Source of the DNA: Streptomyces flavotricini
GTDB lineage: Bacteria; Actinomycetota; Actinomycetes; Streptomycetales; Streptomycetaceae
Assembly (NCBI RefSeq): GCF_020639365.1
Contig: NZ_JAINUL010000001.1
Coordinates: 6,313,936-6,377,935 of the forward strand
Direction of reading: 5' to 3'
Length of the DNA stretch: 64,000 bases
Shown here: piece after piece, positions 26,620 through 36,181 of the stretch
Numbering within the stretch: position 1 is the first letter of the stretch
Layout of the letters: every line of letters starts with the position of its first letter
The notes under the pieces: generated by a model
Seen by the model: only the letters and a program-made list of their open reading frames with translations
Told to the model about the DNA's origin: nothing
Database searches by the model: none
Made by a program: the position numbers and the translations under genes

Positions 26620-27414
26620 TCAGCCCGCGATGGCCTTGTCGACCTCGGCCGTGAACTCCTCCGGGGTCATCTTGACTTCGATCTTCTTGCCGTCCATCTT
26701 CAGCGACGGGGTGCCCGTCATGCCGCTCTTGTCGAACACCTTCGACATCTCGATCGCCCAGCGGTTGTACGTGCCGTCCTCGACGGCCTTCTTGAACTCG
26801 GCGTTGCCCTTGAGCGCCGGCACCTGGTCCGCGATCTTCAGCAGGTAGTCGTCCTTGCCGAACTTGTCATCGCGCTCCTCCGGGTGGTTCTCCTTGGAGT
26901 ACAGGGCGGTCTTGTACTCCAGGAACGCATCGGGGCTGACGTTCAGCGCCGCGCCCAGCGCGCTCAGGGCGTTCTTCGCGCCGGTGCCGCCGAAGCCCTT
27001 GTCGAGGAAGGTGGCGCCGATGTACTGGATCTTGTACTTGCCGGCGTCGACGTCCTTCTTGATCTGCGGGCCCACGGACTGCTCGAACTGGGAGCAGACC
27101 GGGCAGCGCGAGTCCTCGTAGACCTCCAGGGTCTTCTTGGCGTCGGCCTTGCCTATGACGACCGTGGTGCCGTTGTCGCCCGTGGTGTTCTTCGGGGCGA
27201 CCAGCGTCGCGTCGGCCGCCTTGTCCCACTCGCCGGGCTGGTTGGCCTGCACGACCAGGTAGCCGACGCCGCCGGCCAGGGCGAGGACGGCGACGACGGC
27301 GCCGGCCACCAGCACCTGGCGGCGCGCCTTGGCCTTCTTCGCCTGCTTCTCGCGCTCGGCGCGCAGCCGCTCGCGGGCCGCCGCCTTGTTCGCCTGGCTG
27401 TTGCGTGAACTCAT
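26620..27414 (-). CDS. Membrane-anchored DsbA-like thioredoxin-fold protein
   Basis: The 264-residue protein has a charged cytoplasmic N-terminus, one membrane span (about 33-56) and an extracytoplasmic thioredoxin domain with the active site CPVC (Cys104, Cys107), the cis-Pro loop TGTPS, and an inserted helical region, as in DsbA. It probably forms or reshuffles disulfides in exported proteins. A related protein with CPAC is encoded at 54940-55944. The next gene downstream of its own promoter side (27470, same strand) codes for a membrane protein, 55 bases upstream. Confidence 0.9.
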   Translation of the reverse strand: MSSRNSQANKAAARERLRAEREKQAKKAKARRQVLVAGAVVAVLALAGGVGYLVVQANQPGEWDKAADATLVAPKNTTGDNGTTVVIGKADAKKTLEVYEDSRCPVCSQFEQSVGPQIKKDVDAGKYKIQYIGATFLDKGFGGTGAKNALSALGAALNVSPDAFLEYKTALYSKENHPEERDDKFGKDDYLLKIADQVPALKGNAEFKKAVEDGTYNRWAIEMSKVFDKSGMTGTPSLKMDGKKIEVKMTPEEFTAEVDKAIAG

Positions 27415-27469
27415 GGTGATCTCCGTGGGGTGTGACGCGGGAAAGGGGGACTGCCGTACGTGGGGTCGG

Positions 27470-28159
27470 TCAGGCGCAGACGAGTGCGCCGCGTACGGGA
27501 GGTCCCCGGCGTCCCACGGAGTGGGCGGGGAAGCGGGTACGGGCCCCCGCGCCCGGAAGGGCCGGGCGCGGCACGCGCCGCACCGGGGCGAAGGCGGCCG
27601 CCGCGCAGGCGCCGACCAGGAGCAGCGGCCGGAACGCGAAGGCGGCCACCGCGCGCAGCAGCTGGCCCAGCGCCCGTTCCCCGTACCGCAGCCAGGCCGC
27701 GGCGAGCAGCCCGACCGAGACGTGGGCGCCGAGCAGCAGCCACGGGGTCCAGGGGCCGGGCGAGGCCAGCAGGGCCACCGCGTCGGGGACGGCTCCGGGC
27801 ACCTCGGCCAGCGGTCCGCCCAGCGGCGGTCCGCCGCACAGCTCGTCGAGGCCGAGTGCCCGCAGCGGCCCGGCGACGGGCCCGCCGGCCGGGCCGTAGC
27901 AGACGTGCTGTCCGGCGGTGAAGACCGTGTCGGCGGCCAGCTCCAGCGGAACCAGCAGCCCGGCGATGGGGCCGAAGCCCCGCTCGCGGCCGGCCAGCGC
28001 GTACGCGAGCAGGAACACGCCGGCGAAGGCCCCGGCCACGAGGGCGGGGGGCAGCGGGACGCGGGACATCAGGACGTGCGAGCCGGCCGAGAGCAGCACG
28101 ACGAGTGCGCTGAACAGCGCGGCACGCAGCCCTCTCAGCCCTGCCCTGGATATGTCCAT
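27470..28159 (-). CDS. Integral membrane protein of unknown function
   Basis: The 229-residue product starts MDISRAGLRGLRAALFSALV and has five or six hydrophobic segments, including SALVVLLSAGSHVLM, LVAGAFAGVFLLAYALAG and WTPWLLLGAHVSVGLLAAAWL, with a Pro/Arg-rich C-terminus. Two cysteines lie in the loop HVCYGPAGG...ELCGG. I do not recognise the family. Being upstream of the DsbA-like gene on the same strand, with a 55 base gap, it may share its transcript and be linked to extracytoplasmic redox work, which is inference. Confidence 0.7.
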   Translation of the reverse strand: MDISRAGLRGLRAALFSALVVLLSAGSHVLMSRVPLPPALVAGAFAGVFLLAYALAGRERGFGPIAGLLVPLELAADTVFTAGQHVCYGPAGGPVAGPLRALGLDELCGGPPLGGPLAEVPGAVPDAVALLASPGPWTPWLLLGAHVSVGLLAAAWLRYGERALGQLLRAVAAFAFRPLLLVGACAAAAFAPVRRVPRPALPGAGARTRFPAHSVGRRGPPVRGALVCA

Positions 28160-28242
28160 CGCCGCGAGTCTGCCACGAGTCCCTGTGAAGAGGGGTCCCA
28201 GGTCCCGGAACGGCCGGTTCCCACGACCCCTCCCCGTAGGGC

Positions 28243-29568
28243 TCAGTGCATGATGCGGCCGTTGCGGAACAGGTCCACGAAGATCTGGTGGTCGGCGCGC
28301 GCCCGGGCCCCGTACGCGTGCGCGAAGTCGACCAGGAGCTCCGCGAAGCCCTCCTCGTCGGCGGCGATCGCCGCGTCGATGGCCCGCTCGGTGGAGAACG
28401 GCACCAGCGACTGGCCGCTCTCGGCCTCGTCGGCCGACGCGTGCATGGTCGCCGTCGCCCGGCCCAGGTCCGCGACGACGGCCGCGATCTCCTCCGGCTC
28501 GTCCAGGTCCGACCAGTCCAGGTCCACCGCGTACGGGGAGACCTCGGCCACCAGCTGGCCCGAGCCGTCCAGCTCGGTCCAGCCCAGCCACGGGTCGGCG
28601 TGCGCCTGCAGGGCGCGCTGGGAGATCACCGTGCGGTGCCCCTCGTGCTGGAAGTAGTCCCGCACGGCCCGGTCGGTGATGTGACGGGACACGGCGGGGG
28701 TCTGCGCCTGCTTGAGGTAGATCACGACGTCGTTCTCCAGGGCGTCGCTGTGCCCCTCCAGCAGGATGTTGTAGGAGGGCAGGCCGGCCGAGCCGATCCC
28801 GACGCCGCGGCGGCCCACCACGTCCTTGACCCGGTAGGAGTCGGGCCGGACCAGGGACTCGTCGGGCAGGGTCTCCAGGTACCCGTCGAAGGCGGCGAGC
28901 ACCTTGTAGCGGGTGGCCGCGTCCAGCTCGATCGAGCCCCCGCCGGAGGCGAAGCGGCGCTCGTAGTCGCGGATCTCGGTCATCGAGTCCAGCAGGGAGA
29001 AGCGGGTGCGGGAGCGGGCCGAGCGCAGGGCGCCGAGCAGAGGGCCCTCGGCAGTGTCCAGGGTGAAGGAGGGCACCTCCTCGTTCTTGGCGCCGGTGGC
29101 CAGGCGGTGGATCCGCTCGCGGTAGGCGCCCGCGTAGGTCCGCACCAGTTCGCTGATCTGCTCGTCGCTGAGCGCCTTGGTGTAGCCGATCAGGGCGACG
29201 GAGGCGGCGAACCGCTTGAGGTCCCAGGTGAAGGGGCCGACGTACGCCTCGTCGAAGTCGTTGACGTTGAAGATCAGGCGGCCGTTGGCGTCCATGTACG
29301 TGCCGAAGTTCTCGGCGTGCAGATCGCCGTGGATCCAGACCCGGCCGGTCCGCTCGTCCAGGTAGGGACCGCCGTGCCGGTCGCGCTCCAGGTCGGCGTA
29401 GAAGAGGCAGGCCGTGCCGCGGTAGAAGGCGAAGGCCGAAGCCGCCATCTTGCGGAATTTGACCTGGAAGGCCGCGGGGTCGGCGGCGAGCAGCTCACCG
29501 AATGCGGTGTCGAACACATCGAGTATCTGCTCGGCGCGCTGCTCGTTCGTCGTCTCGGGGACCGCCAT
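28243..29568 (-). CDS. DUF2252 protein, kinase-like fold
   Basis: The 441-residue product has motifs that recall aminoglycoside-phosphotransferase-like kinases: a catalytic-loop-like IHGDLHAENFGTY and NVNDFDEAYVGP in place of DFG, plus VGIGSAGLPSYNILLEG. DUF2252 proteins are widespread in actinobacteria and have no established substrate. The ATG at 29568 has an AGGAGG about 10 bases upstream. It is transcribed away from dnaE; the shared gap is 157 bases. Confidence 0.85.
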   Translation of the reverse strand: MAVPETTNEQRAEQILDVFDTAFGELLAADPAAFQVKFRKMAASAFAFYRGTACLFYADLERDRHGGPYLDERTGRVWIHGDLHAENFGTYMDANGRLIFNVNDFDEAYVGPFTWDLKRFAASVALIGYTKALSDEQISELVRTYAGAYRERIHRLATGAKNEEVPSFTLDTAEGPLLGALRSARSRTRFSLLDSMTEIRDYERRFASGGGSIELDAATRYKVLAAFDGYLETLPDESLVRPDSYRVKDVVGRRGVGIGSAGLPSYNILLEGHSDALENDVVIYLKQAQTPAVSRHITDRAVRDYFQHEGHRTVISQRALQAHADPWLGWTELDGSGQLVAEVSPYAVDLDWSDLDEPEEIAAVVADLGRATATMHASADEAESGQSLVPFSTERAIDAAIAADEEGFAELLVDFAHAYGARARADHQIFVDLFRNGRIMH

Positions 29569-29725
29569 GGCGGGGTGCCTCCTGGTGGCGCGGGGTGGTT
29601 CGTTTTTCGGACAGGTGTCCTTGGGTCTGCAACGGATGAAGGTACCGGTCGGTGCCCGGGTCGTGTCACTCCACCGACGTAGACTTCGAGGCTGCCCCCC
29701 TCGTTCCCCCCGGAGGTCTGCCACC
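29569..29725. promoter_or_regulatory. divergent DUF2252 / dnaE promoter region
   Basis: The gap contains a short dyad GGACA-GG-TGTCC and a -10-like TAGACT at 29680-29685, oriented toward dnaE. The dnaE ribosome site GGAGG is at 29712-29716. No clear -35 is visible. Confidence 0.4.
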
Positions 29726-32700
29726 GTGACCAAGCCGCCGTTCACGCACCTGCACGTACACACCCAGTACTCGCTGCTGGACGGTGCCGCGCGGCTCAAG
29801 GACATGTTCGCCGCCTGCAACGACATGGGCATGACGCACATCGCGATGTCCGACCACGGCAACCTGCACGGTGCGTACGACTTCTTCCACACCGCCCAGA
29901 AGGCCGGCATCACGCCGATCATCGGCATCGAGGCGTACGTGGCACCCGAGTCCCGGCGCAACAAGCGGCGCATCCAGTGGGGCCAGCCGCACCAGAAGCG
30001 CGACGACGTCTCCGGTTCCGGTGGTTACACCCACAAGACCATCTGGGCCTCGAACGCCACCGGCCTGCACAACATCTTCCGGCTGTCCTCCGACGCGTAC
30101 GCCGAGGGCTGGCTCACGAAGTGGCCGCGGATGGACAAGGAGACCATCTCCAAGTGGTCCGAGGGCCTGATCGCCTCCACCGGCTGCCCGTCCGGCGAGG
30201 TGCAGACCAGGCTGCGCCTCGGCCAGTTCGACGAGGCCGTGCAGGCCGCCTCCGACTACAAGGACATCTTCGGCGCGGGCCGCTACTTCCTGGAGCTGAT
30301 GGACCACGGCATCGAGATCGAGCGCCGGGTCCGCGACGGGCTGCTGGAGATCGGCAAGAAGCTCGGCATCCCGCCGCTGGTCACGAACGACTCGCACTAC
30401 ACGTACGCGAGCGAGGCCACCGCGCACGACGCCCTGCTGTGCATCCAGACCGGCAAGAACCTCTCGGACCCGGACCGCTTCCGCTTCGACGGCACCGGCT
30501 ACTACCTCAAGTCGACCGACGAGATGTACGCGATCGACTCCTCGGACGCCTGGCAGGAGGGCTGCGCCAACACGCGGCTGGTCGCGGACCAGATCGACAC
30601 CGAGGGCATGTTCAAGTTCCGGAACCTGATGCCGAAGTTCGACATCCCGGAGGGTCACACCGAGGTCAGCTGGTTCCGCGAGGAGACCATGCGCGGCATG
30701 CACCGCCGCTACCCCGGGGGCATCCCGGACGACCGGATGCAGCAGGCCGAGTACGAGATGGACACGATCATCTCGATGGGCTTCCCGGGATACTTCCTCG
30801 TCGTCGCCGACTTCATCATGTGGGCGAAGAACCAGGGCATCGCGGTGGGTCCGGGCCGAGGCTCCGCGGCCGGCTCGATCGTCGCCTACGCCATGGGCAT
30901 CACCGACCTCGACCCGATCACCCACGGCCTGATCTTCGAGCGGTTCCTGAACCCCGAGCGCGTCTCCATGCCCGATGTCGACATCGACTTCGACGAGCGT
31001 CGGCGCGTCGAAGTGATCCGGTACGTGACCGAGAAGTACGGCGCCGACAAGGTCGCCATGATCGGCACGTACGGCACGATCAAGGCCAAGAACGCGATCA
31101 AGGACTCCGCGCGCGTCCTGGGCTACCCGTACGCCATGGGCGACCGGCTCACCAAGGCCATGCCCGCCGACGTCCTCGGCAAGGGCATCCCGCTCTCCGG
31201 CATCCTCGACCCGACGCACCCGCGCTACGGCGAGGCCGGCGAGATCCGCGGGATGTACGAGAACGAGCCCGACGTGAAGAAGGTCATCGACACCGCCCGC
31301 GGTGTGGAGGGCCTGGTCCGCCAGATGGGCGTGCACGCCGCCGGCGTCATCATGTCCAGCGAGACGATCACCGACCACGTGCCCGTCTGGGTACGGCACA
31401 CCGACGGCGTCACCATCACCCAGTGGGACTACCCGAGCTGCGAGTCGCTCGGCCTGCTGAAGATGGACTTCCTCGGCCTGCGCAACCTCACGATCATGGA
31501 CGACGCGGTCAAGATGGTGAAGGCCAACAAGGGGATCGACATCGACCTCCTGGCCCTGCCGCTCGACGACCCCAAGACCTTCGAACTGCTCGGCCGCGGT
31601 GACACCCTCGGCGTCTTCCAGTTCGACGGCGGGCCCATGCGCTCCCTGCTGCGCCTGATGAAGCCCGACAACTTCGAGGACATCTCCGCCGTCTCGGCCC
31701 TGTACCGGCCGGGCCCGATGGGCATGAACTCGCACACGAACTACGCCCTGCGCAAGAACAAGCAGCAGGAGATCACCCCGATCCACCCGGAGCTGGAGGG
31801 GCCGCTCGAAGAGGTGCTCGCGGTCACCTACGGCCTGATCGTCTACCAGGAGCAGGTCCAGAAGGCCGCCCAGATCATCGCCGGGTACTCGCTCGGCGAG
31901 GCCGACATCCTGCGCCGCGTGATGGGCAAGAAGAAGCCCGAGGAACTGGCGAAGAACTTCGTCATCTTCGAGGAGGGCGCCAGGGGCAAGGGCTTCAGCG
32001 ACCAGGCGATCAAGGCCCTCTGGGACGTCCTGGTCCCCTTCGCCGGCTACGCCTTCAACAAGGCGCACTCGGCCGCGTACGGCCTGGTCTCCTACTGGAC
32101 CGCCTACCTCAAGGCGAACTTCCCGGCCGAGTACATGGCCGGCCTGCTCACCTCGGTCAAGGACGACAAGGACAAGTCCGCGATCTACCTGAACGAGTGC
32201 CGGCGCATGGGCATCAAGGTGCTCCCGCCGAACGTCAACGAGTCCGAGCCGAACTTCGCGGCCCAGGGCGACGACGTGATCCTCTTCGGCCTCACCGCGG
32301 TGCGCAACGTCGGCCAGAACGTCGTCGAGTCGATCATCAAGACCAGGAAGGCCAAGGGGAAGTACTCCTCCTTCCCCGACTTCCTGGACAAGGTCGAGGC
32401 CGTCGTCTGCAACAAGCGCACCGTCGAGTCGCTGATCAAGGCCGGCGCCTTCGACGAGATGGGCCACACCCGCAAGGGCCTGGTCGCCCACCACGAATCG
32501 ATGATCGACAACGTGGTCGCGGTCAAGCGCAAGGAGGCCGAGGGGCAGTTCGACCTCTTCGGCGGAATGGGTGACGAGGGCGCGAGCGACGAGCCCGGCT
32601 TCGGGCTCGACGTCGAGTTCTCCGACGTCGAGTGGGAGAAGTCCTACCTGCTCGCGCAGGAGCGCGAGATGCTCGGCCTGTACGTCTCCGACCACCCGCT

Positions 32701-33268
32701 CTTCGGCCTGGAGCACGTCCTGTCCGACAAGACGGACGCCGGCATCTCCCAGCTGACCGGCGGTGAGCACTCCGACGGCGCCGTCGTCACCATCGGCGGC
32801 ATCATCTCGGGCCTCCAGCGCAAGATGACCAAGCAGGGCAACGCCTGGGCCATCGCCACCGTCGAGGACCTCGCCGGATCCATCGAGTGCATGTTCTTCC
32901 CCGCGACGTACCAGCTCGTCTCCACGCAGCTGGTCGAGGACACCGTCGTCTTCGTCAAGGGGCGCCTCGACAAGCGCGAGGACGTCCCCCGGCTCGTCGC
33001 CATGGAGATGATGGTCCCCGACCTCTCCTCCGCCGGGACGAACGCACCCGTGGTCCTCACCATCCCCACGGTCAAGGTCACTCCCCCGATGGTCACCCGG
33101 TTGGGCGAGATCCTGCGGCACCACAGGGGCAACACCGAGGTCCGCATCAAGCTCCAGGGACCGCGGTCCACCACCGTGCTGCGCCTCGACAAGCACCGGG
33201 TACAGCCCGACCCGGCGCTCTTCGGCGACCTCAAGGTGCTCCTCGGGCCGTCCTGCCTGGCCGGATAA
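29726..33268 (+). CDS. dnaE: DNA polymerase III alpha subunit (DnaE1)
   Basis: This is the replicative polymerase subunit. The 1180-residue product has the PHP domain at the N-terminus (HLHVHTQYSLLDG), the palm with the catalytic aspartates in PDVDIDF (Asp417, Asp419, Asp421), GRGSAAGS, a fingers region, helix-hairpin-helix, an OB fold (VVTIGGIISGLQRKMTKQGN) and a C-terminal tau-binding part. Length and layout match DnaE1. The GTG at 29726 with GGAGG upstream was chosen over earlier in-frame starts inside the promoter. Confidence 0.98.
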   Translation: MTKPPFTHLHVHTQYSLLDGAARLKDMFAACNDMGMTHIAMSDHGNLHGAYDFFHTAQKAGITPIIGIEAYVAPESRRNKRRIQWGQPHQKRDDVSGSGGYTHKTIWASNATGLHNIFRLSSDAYAEGWLTKWPRMDKETISKWSEGLIASTGCPSGEVQTRLRLGQFDEAVQAASDYKDIFGAGRYFLELMDHGIEIERRVRDGLLEIGKKLGIPPLVTNDSHYTYASEATAHDALLCIQTGKNLSDPDRFRFDGTGYYLKSTDEMYAIDSSDAWQEGCANTRLVADQIDTEGMFKFRNLMPKFDIPEGHTEVSWFREETMRGMHRRYPGGIPDDRMQQAEYEMDTIISMGFPGYFLVVADFIMWAKNQGIAVGPGRGSAAGSIVAYAMGITDLDPITHGLIFERFLNPERVSMPDVDIDFDERRRVEVIRYVTEKYGADKVAMIGTYGTIKAKNAIKDSARVLGYPYAMGDRLTKAMPADVLGKGIPLSGILDPTHPRYGEAGEIRGMYENEPDVKKVIDTARGVEGLVRQMGVHAAGVIMSSETITDHVPVWVRHTDGVTITQWDYPSCESLGLLKMDFLGLRNLTIMDDAVKMVKANKGIDIDLLALPLDDPKTFELLGRGDTLGVFQFDGGPMRSLLRLMKPDNFEDISAVSALYRPGPMGMNSHTNYALRKNKQQEITPIHPELEGPLEEVLAVTYGLIVYQEQVQKAAQIIAGYSLGEADILRRVMGKKKPEELAKNFVIFEEGARGKGFSDQAIKALWDVLVPFAGYAFNKAHSAAYGLVSYWTAYLKANFPAEYMAGLLTSVKDDKDKSAIYLNECRRMGIKVLPPNVNESEPNFAAQGDDVILFGLTAVRNVGQNVVESIIKTRKAKGKYSSFPDFLDKVEAVVCNKRTVESLIKAGAFDEMGHTRKGLVAHHESMIDNVVAVKRKEAEGQFDLFGGMGDEGASDEPGFGLDVEFSDVEWEKSYLLAQEREMLGLYVSDHPLFGLEHVLSDKTDAGISQLTGGEHSDGAVVTIGGIISGLQRKMTKQGNAWAIATVEDLAGSIECMFFPATYQLVSTQLVEDTVVFVKGRLDKREDVPRLVAMEMMVPDLSSAGTNAPVVLTIPTVKVTPPMVTRLGEILRHHRGNTEVRIKLQGPRSTTVLRLDKHRVQPDPALFGDLKVLLGPSCLAG

Positions 33269-33321
33269 CGCCGGTCGCGGGGCCCTCGCAGGGGCCCGCA
33301 CCCGTAGCCCAACGTGAAGAG

Positions 33322-33349
33322 GGGCGCGCCCAGAGCTCTGGGCGCGCCC
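33322..33349. terminator. bidirectional terminator after dnaE
   Basis: A 28-base perfect palindrome (GGGCGCGCCC AGAGCTCT GGGCGCGCCC overall) lies 53 bases after the dnaE stop and 24 bases past the stop of the small - strand gene at 33374. Confidence 0.85.
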
Positions 33350-33373
33350 TCGTGCGTGCTGCTCGCGGAGGCG

Positions 33374-33541
33374 TCAGTTGTGGCCGAACTTCTTCTGCTT
33401 GCCCTTGCGGGCCATGTCCATCGGACTCGGGGAGCCGCCCGAGGGCTCGGACACCGATTCCGTCGAGGTCTTCGCCGGATCCTGCGACGACGAGCGGGGC
33501 TGCTGCTTCTGTTCGTGCTGGCGGTTCTTGTTCTTGGCCAT
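33374..33541 (-). CDS. small basic protein, 55 aa, unknown
   Basis: The open frame encodes a 55-residue, Lys/Gln/Ser-rich, hydrophilic peptide that begins MAKNKNRQHEQKQQPRSSS and ends MARKGKQKKFGHN. A GGAGG lies 8 bases before the ATG and a terminator lies just past the stop, which supports a real gene. No domain is recognisable; it looks intrinsically disordered and could bind nucleic acid or the ribosome. Confidence 0.65.
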   Translation of the reverse strand: MAKNKNRQHEQKQQPRSSSQDPAKTSTESVSEPSGGSPSPMDMARKGKQKKFGHN

Positions 33542-33763
33542 GGTGGAGCCTCCGTGAGGGTCTAGGGGCCAGGACCGCCTTCACCCTCACACGGCGCCAC
33601 AAACCGCGCATTTTGGATCTTTACTGCGTGTAGTCGGCAGCCCGCCGCCCGGTGCCCGTGAAACATCCGCCACGCCGATGATCGAGTTCCGGCCGTCAAC
33701 ACCCTTGCGGTCGGGCAGACTCGGGGAACCCGCGACAAACACAGGGAATCCCCAGGGAAGAGG

Positions 33764-35071
33764 GTGGTACGCGTGGACCGCTGCGTCGTCCTGGTGGACG
33801 CCGGCTATCTGCTGGGCGCCGCCGCCAGTCTTCTCGCCGGGGAGCCTTCCCGCTCCCGCATCACCGTCGACCATGCCGCCCTCATCCAGGGCCTGCGCGA
33901 GCGCGCCCAGGCCGACACCGAACAGCCCCTGCTGCGCATCTACTGGTTCGACGGCGCACCCGACCGGGTGCCCCAGCCCGAGCACCGGCGGCTGCGCGTC
34001 ATGCCCCGCGTCACCGTCCGCCTCGGCGCCCTGACCCGCAGCGACGGCCGCTGGGCGCAGAAGGGCGTGGACGCCGCCATGCACGCCGAGCTCACCGAGC
34101 TCGCCCGCAACCGGGCCTGCTCCGACGTCGTGCTCGTCACGGGCGACGGGGACCTGCTGCCCGGCCTGATGTCCGCCAAGGAACACGGGGTCGCGGTCCA
34201 CCTGTGGGCCGTCCAGGCCGCCGACGGCGACTACAACCAGTCCGAGGACCTCGTCGCCGAGGCCGACGAGCGCCGCGTCCTGGACCGGGCCTGGATCACC
34301 CGGGCCGTCCGCGCCAAGGACCTCGCCGGACTGTGCGCCCCGCCGCCCGCGCCGCGCCCCGAGATCGCCGCCATCCTCTCCGCCCCGCTGCCCGAGGCGG
34401 CCCTCGCCGAGGCCGCCCGCAGCGCCGGCGCCAACGGGACCTCGGCCCCCGCCCCCGCCGAACCCGAGGCGAGCGGCGCCCCCGTGCCCGCCCCCGCCGC
34501 CGGGGGCAAGACCGTACCCACCCCCAAGGACCTCGCCGGCTCGCTGCGCGCCCCCGGCCAGCAGCCCGGCCCCGCGGGCCACGGCCACGGCAGCGCCCAG
34601 GCCGCGGCCGGCAGCGCCCTGCGCTGGTCCTCCGACAAGGGCTGGATCGACCGGGCCGGCCCGCTGGGCGAGCCCGCCGAGACCGCCTCACTGCCCACCC
34701 TCGCCCAGCTCACCAGCGCCGAGCAGCGCTGGGCGGACCGCGAGGAGGACATCACCACGGTCGGCGGCGACCCCTTCGAGGTCGGCCAGGTGTTCGCCCG
34801 GCGCTGGATGGAACGCCTCCCCGAAACCGTCCACCTGCAGAAGCTCGCCACCATGTACCCGCGGATCCCGCACCGCATCGACGGCGAGCTGCTGCGCTAC
34901 GCGGCCCGGTTCGGGCTGCTGGCGCACAAGGACGACCAGATCGACGAGCACGACCGCTACGCGATCCGGGCCGGGTTCTGGCGGGAGATCGACGTCCGCG
35001 CGGCCGCCGAGCACGTCGCCGGCACCTCCTCCGCCGTACCCGCGGGACCGACGCCGCCCGGGGCCGAGTAG
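33764..35071 (+). CDS. NYN/PIN-domain protein, putative RNase
   Basis: The 435-residue product has an N-terminal NYN domain (about 1-170) with the acidic residues of the PIN/FEN-like site: LVDAGYLLG, YWFDGAPD, QKGVDAAMHAEL and LVTGDGDLLPG. A low-complexity Ala/Pro linker follows (about 190-290), then a second conserved region (VGGDPFEVGQVFARRWMERL to the end) that resembles an OST-HTH/LOTUS-like RNA-binding segment. This makes an RNA-acting nuclease likely. The start is GTG 33764 or GTG 33773. Not cotranscribed with dnaE because of the terminator. Confidence 0.82.
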   Translation: MVRVDRCVVLVDAGYLLGAAASLLAGEPSRSRITVDHAALIQGLRERAQADTEQPLLRIYWFDGAPDRVPQPEHRRLRVMPRVTVRLGALTRSDGRWAQKGVDAAMHAELTELARNRACSDVVLVTGDGDLLPGLMSAKEHGVAVHLWAVQAADGDYNQSEDLVAEADERRVLDRAWITRAVRAKDLAGLCAPPPAPRPEIAAILSAPLPEAALAEAARSAGANGTSAPAPAEPEASGAPVPAPAAGGKTVPTPKDLAGSLRAPGQQPGPAGHGHGSAQAAAGSALRWSSDKGWIDRAGPLGEPAETASLPTLAQLTSAEQRWADREEDITTVGGDPFEVGQVFARRWMERLPETVHLQKLATMYPRIPHRIDGELLRYAARFGLLAHKDDQIDEHDRYAIRAGFWREIDVRAAAEHVAGTSSAVPAGPTPPGAE

Positions 35072-35140
35072 CGGCGCCGGGCAGCGCGTCGGGGCACCTC
35101 CCGGCGGTGGCCGGACGAAAGCCGCGTAGGCTGCTCCCTC

Positions 35141-36181
35141 GTGAGTACGGGCACAGCAGCAGCACAACCGAACACGGCAGTGGCCGCGGACGCGGCTTCC
35201 GACGTGGTCTGCGCGGTGCGTGACCTGGTCAAGACGTATCCCGCGGTACGCGGTCGGCGCGGGGCTCCCGCCCTGCCCGAGACCCGGGCCACCGACGGGG
35301 TCTGCCTGGACGTACGGCGCGGCGAGATCTTCGGCCTGCTCGGCCCCAACGGCGCCGGCAAGTCCACCCTGGTGCGCCAGCTCACCGGCCTGATGCGGCC
35401 CGACTCCGGATCCGTGACCCTGCTCGGCCACGACCTCGTGCGCCACCCCGAGCGGGCGGCCCGGCTGCTCGCCTACCTGGGGCAGGAGTCCACCGCCCTC
35501 GACGAGCTCACGGTGGCGCTGGCCGCCGAGACCACGGGACGGCTGCGCGGGCTCGGCGTCCGCCCGGCGCGCGCCGAGCGGGACGCCGTACTGGAGGAAC
35601 TGGGGCTGACCGCGATCGCCGGGCGGCCCCTGAAGAAGCTCTCCGGCGGACAGCGGCGCCTGGCCTGCTTCGCCGCCGCACTGGTCGGCGAGCGGCCCGT
35701 GCTCGTCCTCGACGAGCCCACCACCGGCATGGACCCGGTCGCCCGGCGGGCCGTGTGGGCGGCCGTGGACCGCCGGCGCGCGCAGCACGGCGCCACCGTC
35801 CTGCTCGTCACGCACAACGTCATCGAGGCCGAGACCGTCCTGGACCGGGTCGCCGTCATCGACCAGGGCCGGGTCATCGCCTGCGACTCCCCGGCCGGAC
35901 TGAAGGCCCGGGTCTCCGGCGAGGTCAGGCTGGAGCTGGTGTGGCGCACCGCGCCGCCGCTGGAGGTACCGGAGGTCGCGGCGCTCGCGCCGGCGGCCGC
36001 CGGGGCCGGGCGGCGGTGGGTGCTGCGGCTGGCGTCCGACGAGGCGCGGGCCGCGGTGGCCGCGGTGACCGGAGGGCCGGCCTTCGCCGCCCTCGACGAC
36101 TTCACGCTGGCGACCCCGAGCCTGGAGGACGTCTACCTCGCGCTGGGCGGGCGCACCTCGAAGGGTCTGGTGAAGTCGTGA
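35141..36181 (+). CDS. ABC transporter ATP-binding protein
   Basis: The 346-residue protein is the ATPase of an ABC-2-type exporter. It has Walker A GPNGAGKST (68-76), the signature LSGGQ (167-171), Walker B LVLDEP (188-193) and the H-loop VTHN. A C-terminal extension of about 90 residues is typical of drug or lipid exporters of the DrrA/NodI group. The GTG start follows the NYN gene by 69 bases; the end overlaps the permease gene by 4 nt. Confidence 0.93.
   Translation: MSTGTAAAQPNTAVAADAASDVVCAVRDLVKTYPAVRGRRGAPALPETRATDGVCLDVRRGEIFGLLGPNGAGKSTLVRQLTGLMRPDSGSVTLLGHDLVRHPERAARLLAYLGQESTALDELTVALAAETTGRLRGLGVRPARAERDAVLEELGLTAIAGRPLKKLSGGQRRLACFAAALVGERPVLVLDEPTTGMDPVARRAVWAAVDRRRAQHGATVLLVTHNVIEAETVLDRVAVIDQGRVIACDSPAGLKARVSGEVRLELVWRTAPPLEVPEVAALAPAAAGAGRRWVLRLASDEARAAVAAVTGGPAFAALDDFTLATPSLEDVYLALGGRTSKGLVKS

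Noticed and set aside
29666..33301. 1211-codon open frame opposite dnaE
   Set aside because: It is an antisense shadow produced by high G+C codon bias; its translation lacks any domain, and dnaE on the + strand is certain.
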